Both the position numbers and the translations under genes were made by a program. The notes under the pieces are model-generated. The model was not told the DNA's origin. It did no database searches and was given only the letters and a program-made list of their open reading frames with translations. Positions 29,733 through 40,317 of a stretch of DNA of 64,000 nt are shown here, one piece after another; position 1 is the first letter of the stretch, and every line of letters begins with the position of its first letter. This stretch comes from Blastomussa wellsi (lineage: Eukaryota > Cnidaria > Anthozoa > Scleractinia > Plerogyridae), in assembly GCA_947652115.1 (NCBI GenBank), contig OX393564.1, forward strand, positions 11,960,102 to 12,024,101. Reading direction: 5' to 3'.

Positions 29733-30242
29733 ACTAACCCCTTTAAAATGACACTGAAAATATAGGGAATCATAGAGTTTTAGAGCATGCCGAGATGGGT
29801 ACGAGACTGGAATAATACGACAGAACTAACCCCTTTAAAATGACACTGAAAATATAGGGAATCATAGAGTTTTAGTGCGTTCCGATAAGGGTACGAGACT
29901 AGGATAATACGACAGAACGAACCCCTTTAAAATGACACTGAAAATATAGGGAATCATGGAGTTTTAGAGTGTGCCGATAAGGGTACGAGACTAGAATTAA
30001 TAGGACAGAACTAACCCCTTTAAAATGACACTGAAAATATAGGGAATCATAGAGTTTTAGACCGTACCGAAAAGGGTACGAGACTAGAATCAATAGGACA
30101 GAACTAACCCCTTTAAAATAACACTTAAACTATGGGGAATCATAGAGTTTTAGTGCGTTCCGATAAGGGTACGAGACTAGAATAATACGAGAGAACTAAC
30201 CCCTTGAAAATGACACTGAAAATATAGGGAATTATAAAGTTT

Positions 30243-31153
30243 CGAGCATTAGCTTTTCGTCGGAGCGAATCAAGGAATTGAGCGTCGTTTGTTTATATAT
30301 ACACACAGAAAGATGGAGCTTCGCTATTGGCTGGTGCCTTGTAACGTGAAAACTTCGGAATAAATTAGTTGAATGAAAAGCGTTCGTGAAATGATCAGTA
30401 ACTTTGATAGATTGCTTGGGTCCCGATATTTTGTCAACGTTGTGAATGAAAGGGCATGTTTGGCATCGTGCGCGAGCGCATTTAAAAGTTCCGGGTTCAT
30501 CACTAGTTTGGAATGCACTTCTGACTAAAAAGTTACCTATGTTTAAATAAATGGAGGTTGCGAAAATATTCTAACAGTGTCGGGATCATTTTGAAGTAAT
30601 TTAAAGTTTTTGAGAATGATGGATTTAACTGCGTGATTGTGAGGGTGAAATGTGAGGGTGAATGGAATTCTATCGTTGTTTTCTCTCTGTGACGTTTGTA
30701 GTGCTGACTGTCGATCAATTTGCTGGGCGCGATGATGGCCCGCTTGAACAACAGAAGCAGGATAGTCGCGTTTGTCGAAGAAATTGCACATAGTCTAGTC
30801 TAGTTCTGAAGTTCTGATAAACCCTAGTGAACGGGGCAAAGTTCTCAACACATGTCTGCTTTTGTATAATTGCGTAATAAGTGATAATTTATTCGTCTGT
30901 ACCCTTTTCGGCACGGTACCCTATTTGGCATTTTACAGGTCCCCACAAAAAAGTGGCTGTAGGTTTAACGGTGTAGCTTCACATTATTCGTAATTAAAGA
31001 CCTGCAAAGATTGCAAAAAAAAGGAGAAAGATATGATTTCGGTTGAACCACCCAAAACGTCAAGCCAAGGTGTCTGCATCGAGCGGTGGTCGTGTAAAGA
31101 TGTTTGAATGTATATTTAAGAAATCATTACTTTATTAGTAAAGATAAGGAAAT
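30243..31153. other. Low-copy non-coding flank of the satellite
   Basis: Sequence leaves the satellite abruptly and becomes complex. Short ORFs on both strands lack any recognisable domain. I see no RNA gene. A short stretch around 31030-31110 is open in one frame and might be a small exon, but it lacks a convincing splice-site pair. Confidence 0.5.
30905..30922 (-). repeat. Isolated inverted fragment of the 93-bp satellite
   Basis: GTACCCTTTTCGGCACG is the exact reverse complement of the satellite core CGTGCCGAAAAGGGTAC. It sits about 660 bp outside the array in opposite orientation. Seventeen matching bases in this place are unlikely by chance. It may be a remnant of an older, inverted array edge. 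Confidence 0.6.
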
Positions 31154-31223
31154 GTACCTCCTCATTAAAATCTTTAGAGTTACAAGAGACAATACTCTGA
31201 GTAGTTTGTAACTTGTTTCCCAG
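31154..31223 (+). other. 3' end of an intron with splice acceptor
   Basis: The segment precedes the Myb/SANT exon and ends in TTGTTTCCCAG, a usable 3' splice site. It is duplicated with the exon at 33296, which shows that the duplication copied genomic DNA and not a spliced mRNA. Confidence 0.55.
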
Positions 31224-31450
31224 AACCAAGAGATTACTCAAACCGCAAACCCTGGACAAAGGAAGAAAAATCAGCTGTTCATGATGTACTTGGAATCTAT
31301 TTCAGAAATGGAAAGGTCCCCGGTAAAGGACCATGCGAGGAAGCAATCAAGAAATACCCAGATGCTTTAAAGAAAAGAAATTGGAGAGCAGTGAAGTACT
31401 TTGTTCATAATAGTCTGCAGACTTCTAAAAAACAAATGAAACTATCTTAA
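31224..31450 (+). CDS. Last coding exon of a Myb/SANT-like domain gene
   Basis: After a TTTCCCAG acceptor, the frame (two bases of a split codon, then 74 codons and TAA) encodes a basic domain. It begins NRKPWTKEEKSAV, continues with GKVPGKGPCEEAIKKYP and RNWRAVKYFVHNSL, and ends KKQMKLS-stop. The spacing of the W-T-x-E-E start, the central PGK..C motif and the W..VK..V.N end matches the C-terminal Myb/SANT-like module I know from many uncharacterised fish and invertebrate proteins. A DNA-binding role is likely by family but not shown. Upstream exons were not found. The exon is free of stops and is the most intact member of the family in the window. All 218-bp repeats further right derive from a copy of it. 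Confidence 0.65.
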
Positions 31451-32534
31451 CATGATAGTGCAGAAGTTTTTAAGACCCTTTAAACCCTTTCCCAAACTTT
31501 CGAAAGGCCTATAATTTGATGAAGTTTTATTTCAGTCGGCAAAAACGTTGACATAACTGCTTTATTATTTGTTCAGGGGATAATTGTAAGAAGTATACTT
31601 TATTGCCAAGAAAACATTTACCAAATTAGAATTTGACAAGCCTTGACATGCTGTATGACGGAGTAGCTGTCTGCAGATTGTAACCCTCGTACATGGGGTT
31701 CTTTTAGAAAAAAATAGGCATCTAGTTAGGCTAAGCCACTTTTTTTACAAGTAATTCTATTTTATTACTGTTAGAACAAGCATGTTCTTCTCTGGCCGGT
31801 TTAGCGTACATTTTGTTGTACATAACAGCACGTTTTCTTTGTCTTTGTTAAAGAGCCTGACCCACCCACTTTGCATCACGCGCCTCTATTATTGTTATTG
31901 TTATCACAAAAAGCGATTGTACAAAAAATAACGAACCCCAAAGAAAGAAAAATTAGCGAGGAGTATATTTTCGTAAAGATGTCACCTGCTTGAAGCATTC
32001 AACGTCGCTGGAAACAGATAAAATATGTTGGTCGCTAAAACTCGCTTTTTCGGGGGCCCCAAAAATGGCGGTTTGACTCGCGATGCATTAAGGGTGGGTC
32101 AGATTCTTTAAGTTTCTTGTACGATAGAGTAAAACTTGCGTCTTTTCGAATTAGCGTTGCTTTTACTGCTGATATCGATCATTACAGCACGAGAAATTTC
32201 ATGAAACAAGAACCAGTCGATCCAAACAAAAAACAATCGATGGCAATCAATGAAAGTCGATATGTTAAAAGTCATAAAACTTTCCGTGATTGGATGGTCA
32301 TCGAGTTCCAATATCAATCAATTAATAGCCATTGATTGTTATCGATTGAGATTGATTATTATCGATTTCATCGATTGGTCACAATGGGCGTGAACCATGA
32401 AGGTTAAATGTTGCTGTTTCTGTTTTAAAAATAAATGCTGTAGCAGATCAATTTTTTTAATCAATACAGTTTTTCTAGACCATATCTAACATTTACACCA
32501 GCTATTGAAATTGGTCTGACTTTTGATATAATAT
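31451..32534. other. 3' flank of the exon, non-coding
   Basis: This is probable 3' UTR followed by intergenic DNA. No canonical AATAAA is evident close to the stop codon. At 32220-32390 there is a cluster of ATCGATT and ATTGATT words in both orientations, possibly degenerate inverted-repeat DNA. A 39-bp stretch at 31641-31679 recurs at 33122-33160. No gene is visible. Confidence 0.5.
31641..31679 (+). repeat. Short dispersed repeat, copy 1 (copy 2 at 33122-33160)
   Basis: A 39-bp stretch containing TGTATGACGGAGTAGC and GTCTGCAGATT occurs at both sites with a handful of mismatches. The surrounding DNA is not alike. It could be part of an old dispersed element. Confidence 0.6.
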
Positions 32535-32749
32535 TTGTTTAGGAAAATCGATATTTCCATGGATCGGTAAAAAACACGAAATAAGTTAAACTTGAATTCT
32601 GCGTGAATCAGATTTGTCGTAAAAAACTAAAACCAGTATTTGGTCTTAGTTTTTTTGTCAAATCCGATGCGCGTGGAATTGACGTTTAGCTTATTTCGTG
32701 TTTTGTTCTGTTCATCGCTGCCATGGAAATATCGATTTTCGTAATAGAC
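32535..32749. mobile_element. Putative MITE with long inverted repeats
   Basis: An imperfect palindrome has arms of about 95 bp. AAAATCGATATTTCCATGG (32544) pairs with CCATGGAAATATCGATTTT (ending 32739). Inner segments AACACGAAATAAG and CTTATTTCGTGTT also pair, as do AAACTAAAACCA and TGGTCTTAGTTT. TATAATAT flanks both sides (32527-32534 and 32750-32757), consistent with an 8-bp target-site duplication of the hAT type. The target is AT-rich, so the match could be partly chance. The element has no coding capacity. Confidence 0.6.
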
Positions 32750-32757
32750 TATAATAT

Positions 32758-33295
32758 CAGGGGTGAACTTAAAATCCATCCAAGTCCAGCAAGTCTGCTA
32801 AACGGTCATTCCCAATGTTAAGCATGGTCTAAAAAACCCTGTGTTGAGACACCCTAAAGCGATAGCTACACTGAATACAGCTCGGCTCGGCTCGACTTGT
32901 TTTTAACCAGGCGCTGTCCTGGCCGTTGCTGTCTTCATCGCTAAAACTCCCCAATAATTTTGGTGATCATCATCGTGATGTTTATTTGTCTTTATCAGTT
33001 AACACTAGCTCTTACCCCTTAACTGATTGTTAGGTGTTTATTAGTTTGAAAGGAGGCTCAAAGGTACGTTCTTCCTTCCAAAAGAAACCAGCGTATTTAT
33101 GGCGACATAGCTGTTTTCAGACCTTCACTTGTTGTATGACGGAGTAGCCGTCTGCAGATTTTGTGTATGTAAACTACCCATCGTCATTGCATAAGCTCCC
33201 TAGCTAAATGTTACTTATTTTCGCGGGACTAAGTTTTTGCAATTTTTACGATTTTTCAAGTTGCCACGAAAATTAAGCGCACGGAATTTAATAAG
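32758..33295. other. Low-copy DNA between MITE and duplicated exon
   Basis: No ORF, RNA gene or clear repeat is visible except the second copy of the 39-bp stretch at 33122-33160. A small CTCGGCTCGGCTCG direct repeat lies near 32880. Confidence 0.4.
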
Positions 33296-33543
33296 GTACC
33301 TCCTCATTAAAATCTTTAGAGTTACAAGAGACAATACTCTGAGTAGTTTGTAACTTGTTACTCAAACCGCAAACCCTGGACAAAGGAAGAAAAATCAGCT
33401 GTTCATGATGTACTTGGAATCTATTTCAGAAATGGAAAGGTCCCCGGTAAAGGACCATGCGAGGAAGCAATCAAGAAATACCCAGATGCTTTAAAGAAAA
33501 GAAATTGGAGAGCAGTGAATTACTTTGTACATAATAGTCTGCA
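33296..33543 (+). pseudogene. Duplicated Myb/SANT exon lacking its splice acceptor
   Basis: This copies 31154 onward (intron end plus exon) at an offset of 2142 bp, falling to 2124 after an 18-bp deletion. The deletion removes the TCCCAG acceptor and the first twelve exon bases (equivalent to 31218-31235). Coding similarity then continues to RNWRAVNYFVHNSL, where the LINE insertion begins. Without the acceptor and with the 3' end interrupted, it cannot act as the original exon. It is the leftmost member of the composite array and, like the original exon, still has AGAGCAGTG where the array monomers have AAAGCAGTG. Confidence 0.75.
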
Positions 33544-35926
33544 TCATCATCATATATCCTTTTCGTGCCTCGTGGCACATAGGGCCTTCACAGAGCTTCT
33601 CCACTCCTCTCTATTGGTTGCTGCGGTCCGCACCTCCTCCCACGATCTCCAACCTGCTTCTTGCCTTTCTTTCTCTACTGTCCGTCTCCAGGTGGTTTTT
33701 GGTCTTCCCCTTCTCCTTTTACCTTCTGGTGCCCAGCTCATGGCAACATTGCAATCATCATTGCGATCTTTCCTAAGAATATGGCCAATCATTTTCCATC
33801 TTCGAGACATCACTTCCACACACAGTGGCTTCATGCTTGCTATTTCCAGTAGCTCTTTGGTACTGACATGGTCTTGCCATCGGATTCGGAAGATCTTACG
33901 TAGGCATCTATTATGGAACACATTCACTGCTTTATCATCTCCTTTGTTCATCTTCCATGTCTCAGATCCATAGAGTAACACTGGCACTACCAGTGTTTTA
34001 TACAGCCTCAGTTTTGTTTTCCTCGAGATGTTATTAGAGATCCAGATCTTTTTTAGTTTGTTAAAGGCACCTCTGGCTTTCGATAACCTGTTCTTCAAGT
34101 TCTTCATACCACCTCCCTCTTTACAAACTTTCGCCCCCAAGTACACAAACTCTTCGACATCTTCAATATCCTGCCCATTTATTATGATGTTTTCTTGGTT
34201 CCTTGCATTGATCCTCATCGTTTTTGTCTTTTCTCCGTTGATTTTGAGTCCCACCCGTCTGGCCTCTTCGTCCAGCCTTGTCGTTTTATTCTGAATCTGC
34301 TGCTTGGTAGATGAAAGCAGAGCTATATCGTCCGCAAAGTCCAAATCGTCCAGTTTTGAAGTAAACCTCCACCTAATACCGTTTTCACCACTGCCAACCG
34401 CTCTTCGCATTACCAAATCCATAACAATCAAGAACAAGAATCCCGACATATTGCATCCTTGTTTTACCCCAGTTTTTATGTCAAACCACTCACATGTTTC
34501 CCCCTGATCTTCTACAGCACACTTGAAGTCGTCATAAAATACTCTTACCATTTTCACGATCTTCTCCGGGATTCCATACTTAGCCATTATTACCCACAGG
34601 CTTTCTCGGTGGATAGAATCAAAAGCCTTCTCAAAGTCTACAAAGTTCAGGTACAGGGTTGCCTGCCATTCGCTGACCTGCTCAATAATGTTCCGCAGGA
34701 TGAAGATCTGGTCTGTTGTACCCCTCCCCTTTCTATAACCTGCCTGTTCCTTCCTCAGCCTTCTATCCACTCCATTTCTCACTCGCTCTATGATGATTCT
34801 ACCGAGTATCTTCCCCACAACGGACAGTAAGGTTATTCCTCTCGAATTTTTGCATTCTTTGAGATTCCCTTTCTTCGGCAACTTGATAATTAGCCCTTGC
34901 TTCCAGGGTTGGGGGATCTTCTCAAACGTCCATACTTTTCCCAACAACTGATGGATTTTTGTTGCTGAAAATTCTATGTTTGCTTTCAATAGTTCGGCCG
35001 TGATAGAGTCAGTTCCTGGCGCTTTCCCATTCTTCAATCTTTTTATAGCTTGTTTGACTTCACCTAAAGTTGGTTCACTGATTGAGATCTCTTCAATGAC
35101 GTCATTTAGTTCCAATTCATATACCTCATCACTTAAGACTGGGTTTTCTGGTTGGTCTCTATTGAGTACTTCTTTAAAGTGCTCCGTCCATCGTGCCTGT
35201 ACTTCGCCTTTTTTATTGAGAAGGTTTCCATTTTTATCAAACACTGCTGTGCTTTGCTTAGGTTTTTCATTGCATAATATCTTGGTAAGCCCGTATAGTG
35301 TCTTCATGTGTTGGTTTCCTGCAGCCTCCTCCGCCTCACAAGTGATCTTCTCCATCCATTTCTTTCTGTCTGTCTTTATGCTTCTCTTCACTTCCCTGTT
35401 CTTTTCTGCATACTTGGCCCTAAGCTGCTTCTTGACCCTTTCTGACCGTGTTCCCAGGATCTTCCTATTAATTTCCTCTCTTTGGTCTATGAGGCTCCAT
35501 GACTCCTCACTTATCCACGGCTTCTTCTTCTTCCAAGGTCTACCTAAGACTGATTCCGCCACCTCTGTATATGCCTTCTTCATCACCTCAAAGTCTTGTT
35601 CCACTTCTTCGCTTTCTTCAACTGCTGTTTCCTCGTTCTCCAAGATTTGGTACCTATTTTGCAAGGCAACGTTAAACCGCCGTAACACTTCTTCATTCCT
35701 CAACCTTGCTGTATCGTACTTGACTCTACATCTTTTCTTCCCTGCTGTTTGTTTACTCAATCTCAACTTGACTACTGTACATACAAGATGGTGGTCGCTT
35801 CCGATATCTGCAGATCTGTATACTCTCGTATCTTTCACCGAATTCCTAAATCGCCTGCTGATTAGTACATGGTCTATCTGGTTCATGGTATTCCCATCGG
35901 GGGAAACCCACGTTACTTTGTGGATG
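33544..35926 (-). mobile_element. 5'-truncated RTE-like LINE, copy 1
   Basis: The element is 2383 bp on the minus strand. It is flanked by the 15-bp direct repeat ACATAATAGTCTGCA at 33529-33543 and 35927-35941, interpreted as a target-site duplication in the exon-derived monomer. The 3' end is a short TGATGATGA tail, as in RTE-clade elements, with no poly(A). The 5' end is cut inside the endonuclease domain, the usual outcome of incomplete target-primed reverse transcription. Confidence 0.9.
33550..35926 (-). CDS. LINE reverse transcriptase, 5'-truncated (copy 1)
   Basis: An open frame runs from the truncation point to a TGA formed by the tail. The first in-frame Met gives 778 residues. Numbered from it, SDHHLV (30-35) is the last motif of an APE-type endonuclease whose N-terminal part is missing. 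RT motifs follow: LKNGKAPGTDSI (284-295), SRGITLLSVVGKI, motif A VDFEKAFD (Asp417), motif B GVKQGCNMSGF, motif C FADD (Asp519, Asp520) and motif D GLKINGEKTK. The C-terminus has KRRRGRPKTTWRR (723-735) and ends ALCATRHEKDI, typical of RTE-like animal elements. The RT core looks intact, but without the endonuclease and 5' UTR promoter this copy should not transpose by itself. It differs from the other copies at five residues (L491, N596, I682, C689, N758), making it the most divergent, as expected for an array edge. Confidence 0.9.
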
Positions 35927-37036
35927 ACATAATAGTCTGCAAAGGTCTAAAAAACAAATGAAACTATCTTAACATGATAGTGCATCAATCCCTGGACAAA
36001 GGAAGAAAAATCAGCTTTTCATGATGTGCTTGGAATCTATTTCAGAAATGGAAAGGTCCCCGGTAAAGGACCATGCGAGGAAGCAATCAAGAAATACCCA
36101 GATGCTTTAAATTAAAGAACAGAAATTGGAAAGCAGTGAATTACTTTGTACATAATAGTCTGCAGAGGTCTAAAAAACAAATGAAACTATCTTAACATGA
36201 TAGTGCATCAATCCCTGGACAAAGGAAGAAAAATCAGCTGTTTATGATGTGCTTGGAATCTATTTCAGAAATGGAAAGGTCCCCGGTAAAGGACCATGCG
36301 AGGAAGCAATCAAGAAATACCCAGATGCTTTAAAGAACAGAAATTGGAAAGCAGTGAATTACTTTGTACATAATAGTCTGCAGAGGTCTAAAAAACAAAT
36401 GAAACTATCTTAACATGATAGTGCATCAATCCCTGGACAAAGGAAGAAAAATCAGCTGTTTATGATGTGCTTGGAATCTATTTCAGAAATGGAAAGGTCC
36501 CCGGTAAAGGACCATGCGAGGAAGCAATCAAGAAATACCCAGATGCTTTAAAGAACAGAAATTGGAAAGCAGTGAATTACTTTGTACATAATAGTCTGCA
36601 GAGGTCTAAAAAACAAATGAAACTATCTTAACATGATAGTGCATCAAACCCTGGACAAAGGAAGAAAAATCAGCTGTTCATGACGTGCTTGGAATCTATT
36701 TCAGAAATGGAAAGGGCCCCGGTAAAGGACCATGCGAGGAAGCAATCAAGAAATACCCAGATGCTTTAAAGAACAGAAATTGGAAAGCAGTGAATTACTT
36801 TGTAGATAATAGTCTCCAGAGGTCTAAAAAACAAATGAAACTATCTTAACATGATAGTGCATCAATCCCTGGACAAAGGAAGAAAAATCAGCTGTTCATG
36901 ACGTGCTTGGAATCTATTTCAGAAATGGAAAGGGCCCCGGTAAAGGACCATGCGAGGAAGCAATCAAGAAATACCCAGATGCTTTAAAGAACAGAAATTG
37001 GAAAGCAGTGAATTACTTTGTACATAATAGTCTGCA
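35927..37036 (+). repeat. 218-bp exon-derived monomers, array 1 (five units)
   Basis: Five monomers start their ATCCCTGG or AACCCTGG marks at 35988, 36211, 36429, 36647 and 36865. Each corresponds to the coding exon from PWTKEEK to the stop codon plus about 12 bases of 3' flank joined back to the exon start. The first unit carries a 5-bp ATTAA insertion. The last is interrupted by the next LINE. Because 218 is not a multiple of three and each unit includes the stop codon, the array does not encode a repeated protein. Confidence 0.92.
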
Positions 37037-37042
37037 TCATCA

Positions 37043-39419
37043 TCATATATCCTTTTCGTGCCTCGTGGCACATAGGGCCTTCACAGAGCTTCTCCACTCC
37101 TCTCTTTTGGTTGCTGCGGTCCGCACCTCCTCCCACGATCTCCAACCTGCTTCTTGCCTTTCTTTCTCTACTGTCCGTCTCCAGGTGGTTTTTGGTCTTC
37201 CCCTTCTCCTTTTACCTTCTGGTGCCCAGCTCATGGCAACATTGCAATCATCATTGCGATCTTTCCTAAGAATATGGCCAATCATTTTCCATCTTCGAGA
37301 CATCACTTCCACACTCAGTGGCTTCATGCTTGCTCTTTCCAGTAGCTCTTTGGTACTGACATGGTCTTGCCATCGGATTCGGAAGATCTTACGTAGGCAT
37401 CTATTATGGAACACATTCACTGCTTTATCATCTCCTTTGTTCATCTTCCATGTCTCAGATCCATAGAGTAACACTGGCACTACCAGTGTTTTATACAGCC
37501 TTAGTTTTGTTTTCCTCGAGATGTTATTAGAGATCCAGATCTTCTTTAGTTTGTTAAAGGCACCTCTGGCTTTCGATAACCTGTTCTTCAAGTCCTTCAT
37601 ACCACCTCCCTCTTTACAAACTTTCGCCCCCAAGTACACAAACTCTTCGACATCTTCAATATCCTGCCCATTTATTATGATGTTTTCTTGGTTCCTTGCA
37701 TTGATCCTCATCGTTTTTGTCTTTTCTCCGTTGATTTTGAGTCCCACCCGTCTGGCCTCTTCGTCCAGCCTTGTCGTTTTATTCTGAATCTGCTGCTTGG
37801 TAGATGAAAGCAGAGCTATATCGTCCGCAAAGTCCAAATCGTCCAGTTTTGAAGTAAACCTCCACCTAATACCGTTTTCACCACTGCCAACCGCTCTTCG
37901 CATTACCCAATCCATAACAATCAAGAACAAGAATCCCGACATATTGCATCCTTGTTTTACCCCAGTTTTTATGTCAAACCACTCACATGTTTCCCCCTGA
38001 TCTTCTACAGCACACTTGAAGTCGTCATAAAATACTCTTACCATTTTCACGATCTTCTCCGGGATTCCATACTTAGCCATTATTACCCACAGGCTTTCTC
38101 GGTGGATAGAATCAAAAGCCTTCTCAAAGTCTACAAAGTTCAGGTACAGGGTTGCCTGCCATTCGCTGACCTGCTCAATAATGTTCCGCAGGATGAAGAT
38201 CTGGTCTGTTGTACCCCTCCCCTTTCTATAACCTGCCTGTTCCTTCCTCAGCCTTCTATCCACTCCATTTCTCACTCGCTCTATGATGATTCTACCGAGT
38301 ATCTTCCCCACAACGGACAGTAAGGTTATTCCTCTCGAATTTTTGCATTCTTTGAGATTCCCTTTCTTCGGCAACTTGATAATTAGCCCTTGCTTCCAGG
38401 GTTGGGGGATCTTCTCAAACGTCCATACTTTTCCCAACAACTGATGGATTTTTGTTGCTGAAAATTCTATGTTTGCTTTCAATAGTTCGGCCGTGATAGA
38501 GTCAGTTCCTGGCGCTTTCCCATTCTTCAATCTTTTTATAGCTTGTTTGACTTCACCTAAAGTTGGTTCACTGATTGAGATCTCTTCAATGACGTCATTT
38601 AGTTCCAATTCATATACCTCATCACTTAAGACTGGGTTTTCTGGTTGGTCTCTATTGAGTACTTCTTTAAAGTGCTCCGTCCATCGTGCCTGTACTTCGC
38701 CTTTTTTATTGAGAAGGTTTCCATTTTTATCAAACACTGCTGTGCTTTGCTTAGGTTTTTCATTGCATAATATCTTGGTAAGCCCGTATAGTGTCTTCAT
38801 GTGTTGGTTTCCTGCAGCCTCCTCCGCCTCACAAGTGATCTTCTCCATCCATTTCTTTCTGTCTGTCTTTATGCTTCTCTTCACTTCCCTGTTCTTTTCT
38901 GCATACTTGGCCCTAAGCTGCTTCTTGACCCTTTCTGACCGTGTTCCCAGGATCTTCCTATTAATTTCCTCTCTTTGGTCTATGAGGCTCCATGACTCCT
39001 CACTTATCCACGGCTTCTTCTTCTTCCAAGGTCTACCTAAGACTGATTCCGCCACCTCTGTATATGCCTTCTTCATCACCTCAAAGTCTTGTTCCACTTC
39101 TTCGCTTTCTTCAACTGCTGTTTCCTCGTTCTCCAAGATTTGGTACCTATTTTGCAAGGCAACGTTAAACCGCCGTAACACTTCTTCATTCCTCAACCTT
39201 GCTGTATCGTACTTGACTCTACATCTTTTCTTCCCTGCTGTTTGTTTACTCAATCTCAACTTGACTACTGTACATACAAGATGGTGGTCGCTTCCGATAT
39301 CTGCAGATCTGTATACTCTCGTATCTTTCACCGAATTCCTAAATCGCCTGCTGATTAGTACATGGTCTATCTGGTTCATGGTATTCCCATCGGGGGAAAC
39401 CCACGTTACTTTGTGGATG
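37043..39419 (-). CDS. LINE reverse transcriptase, 5'-truncated (copy 2)
   Basis: This is the second complete copy (element 37037-39419), with the same domain content and truncation point as copy 1. It carries W491, D596, R682, S689 and K758, shared by all later copies, and T556 like copies 1 and 4. The open frame is undamaged. Confidence 0.9.
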
Positions 39420-40311
39420 ACATAATAGTCTGCAAAGGTCTAAAAAACAAATGAAACTATCTTAACATGATAGTGCATCAATCCCTGGACAAAGGAAGAA
39501 AAATCAGCTTTTCATGATGTGCTTGGAATCTATTTCAGAAATGGAAAGGTCCCCGGTAAAGGACCATGCGAGGAAGCAATCAAGAAATACCCAGATGCTT
39601 TAAATTAAAGAACAGAAATTGGAAAGCAGTGAATTACTTTGTACATAATAGTCTGCAGAGGTCTAAAAAACAAATGAAACTATCTTAACATGATAGTGCA
39701 TCAATCCCTGGACAAAGGAAGAAAAATCAGCTGTTTATGATGTGCTTGGAATCTATTTCAGAAATGGAAAGGTCCCCGGTAAAGGACCATGCGAGGAAGC
39801 AATCAAGAAATACCCAGATGCTTTAAAGAACAGAAATTGGAAAGCAGTGAATTACTTTGTACATAATAGTCTGCAGAGGTCTAAAAAACAAATGAAACTA
39901 TCTTAACATGATAGTGCATCAAACCCTGGACAAAGGAAGAAAAATCAGCTGTTCATGATGTGCTTGGAATCTATTTCAGAAATGGAAAGGTCCCCGGTAA
40001 AGGACCATGCGAGGAAGCAATCAAGAAATACCCAGATGCTTTAAAGAACAGAAATTGGAAAGCAGTGAATTACTTTGTAGATAATAGTCTCCAGAGGTCT
40101 AAAAAACAAATGAAACTATCTTAACATGATAGTGCATCAATCCCTGGACAAAGGAAGAAAAATCAGCTGTTCATGACGTGCTTGGAATCTATTTCAGAAA
40201 TGGAAAGGGCCCCGGTAAAGGACCATGCGAGGAAGCAATCAAGAAATACCCAGATGCTTTAAAGAACAGAAATTGGAAAGCAGTGAATTACTTTGTACAT
40301 AATAGTCTGCA
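39420..40311 (+). repeat. 218-bp exon-derived monomers, array 2 (four units)
   Basis: There are four monomers, the first with the ATTAA insertion. Compared with array 1 it lacks one GTTTATGATG-type unit, and its third unit combines TCATGATGTG with the TAGATAATAGTCTCC variant. Confidence 0.9.
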
Positions 40312-40317
40312 TCATCA

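Larger units (their letters stand above)
1..30242 (+). repeat. 93-bp satellite array (about 325 monomers)
   Basis: Head-to-tail monomers of about 92-94 bp fill this stretch. Each contains the recognisable segments CTAACCCCTTTAAAA, TGACACTGAAAATATAGGG, AATCATAGAGTTTTAG, a GTGCCGATAAGGGTACGAGA-like block and an ACTAGAAT(TA)ATA linker. Monomers differ at scattered positions (TGACACTGA versus AACACTTAA, GATAAGG versus GAAAAGG), and some are shortened where GGGTAAAATGACACT joins directly. The array is cut by the left window edge, so its true length is unknown. It ends at about 30242, where the monomer stops in AAAGTTT. There is no coding signal: the short minus-strand ORFs repeat with the monomer. 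The sequence is compatible with a centromeric, subtelomeric or other heterochromatic satellite, but I cannot place it. Confidence 0.97.

Noticed and set aside
42..30093. Repeated minus-strand ORFs of 62-80 codons within 1-30 kb
   Set aside because: They recur with the satellite monomer and follow its period; the peptides are just translations of the repeat, with no independent conservation.
1..30242. CRISPR array
   Set aside because: Repeats are contiguous 93-bp satellite monomers without unique spacers, and the context is eukaryotic.
31030..31110. Possible upstream exon of the Myb/SANT gene
   Set aside because: The frame is open briefly, but using the best donor-like GTAAAG would create a stop codon at the junction with the exon at 31224.
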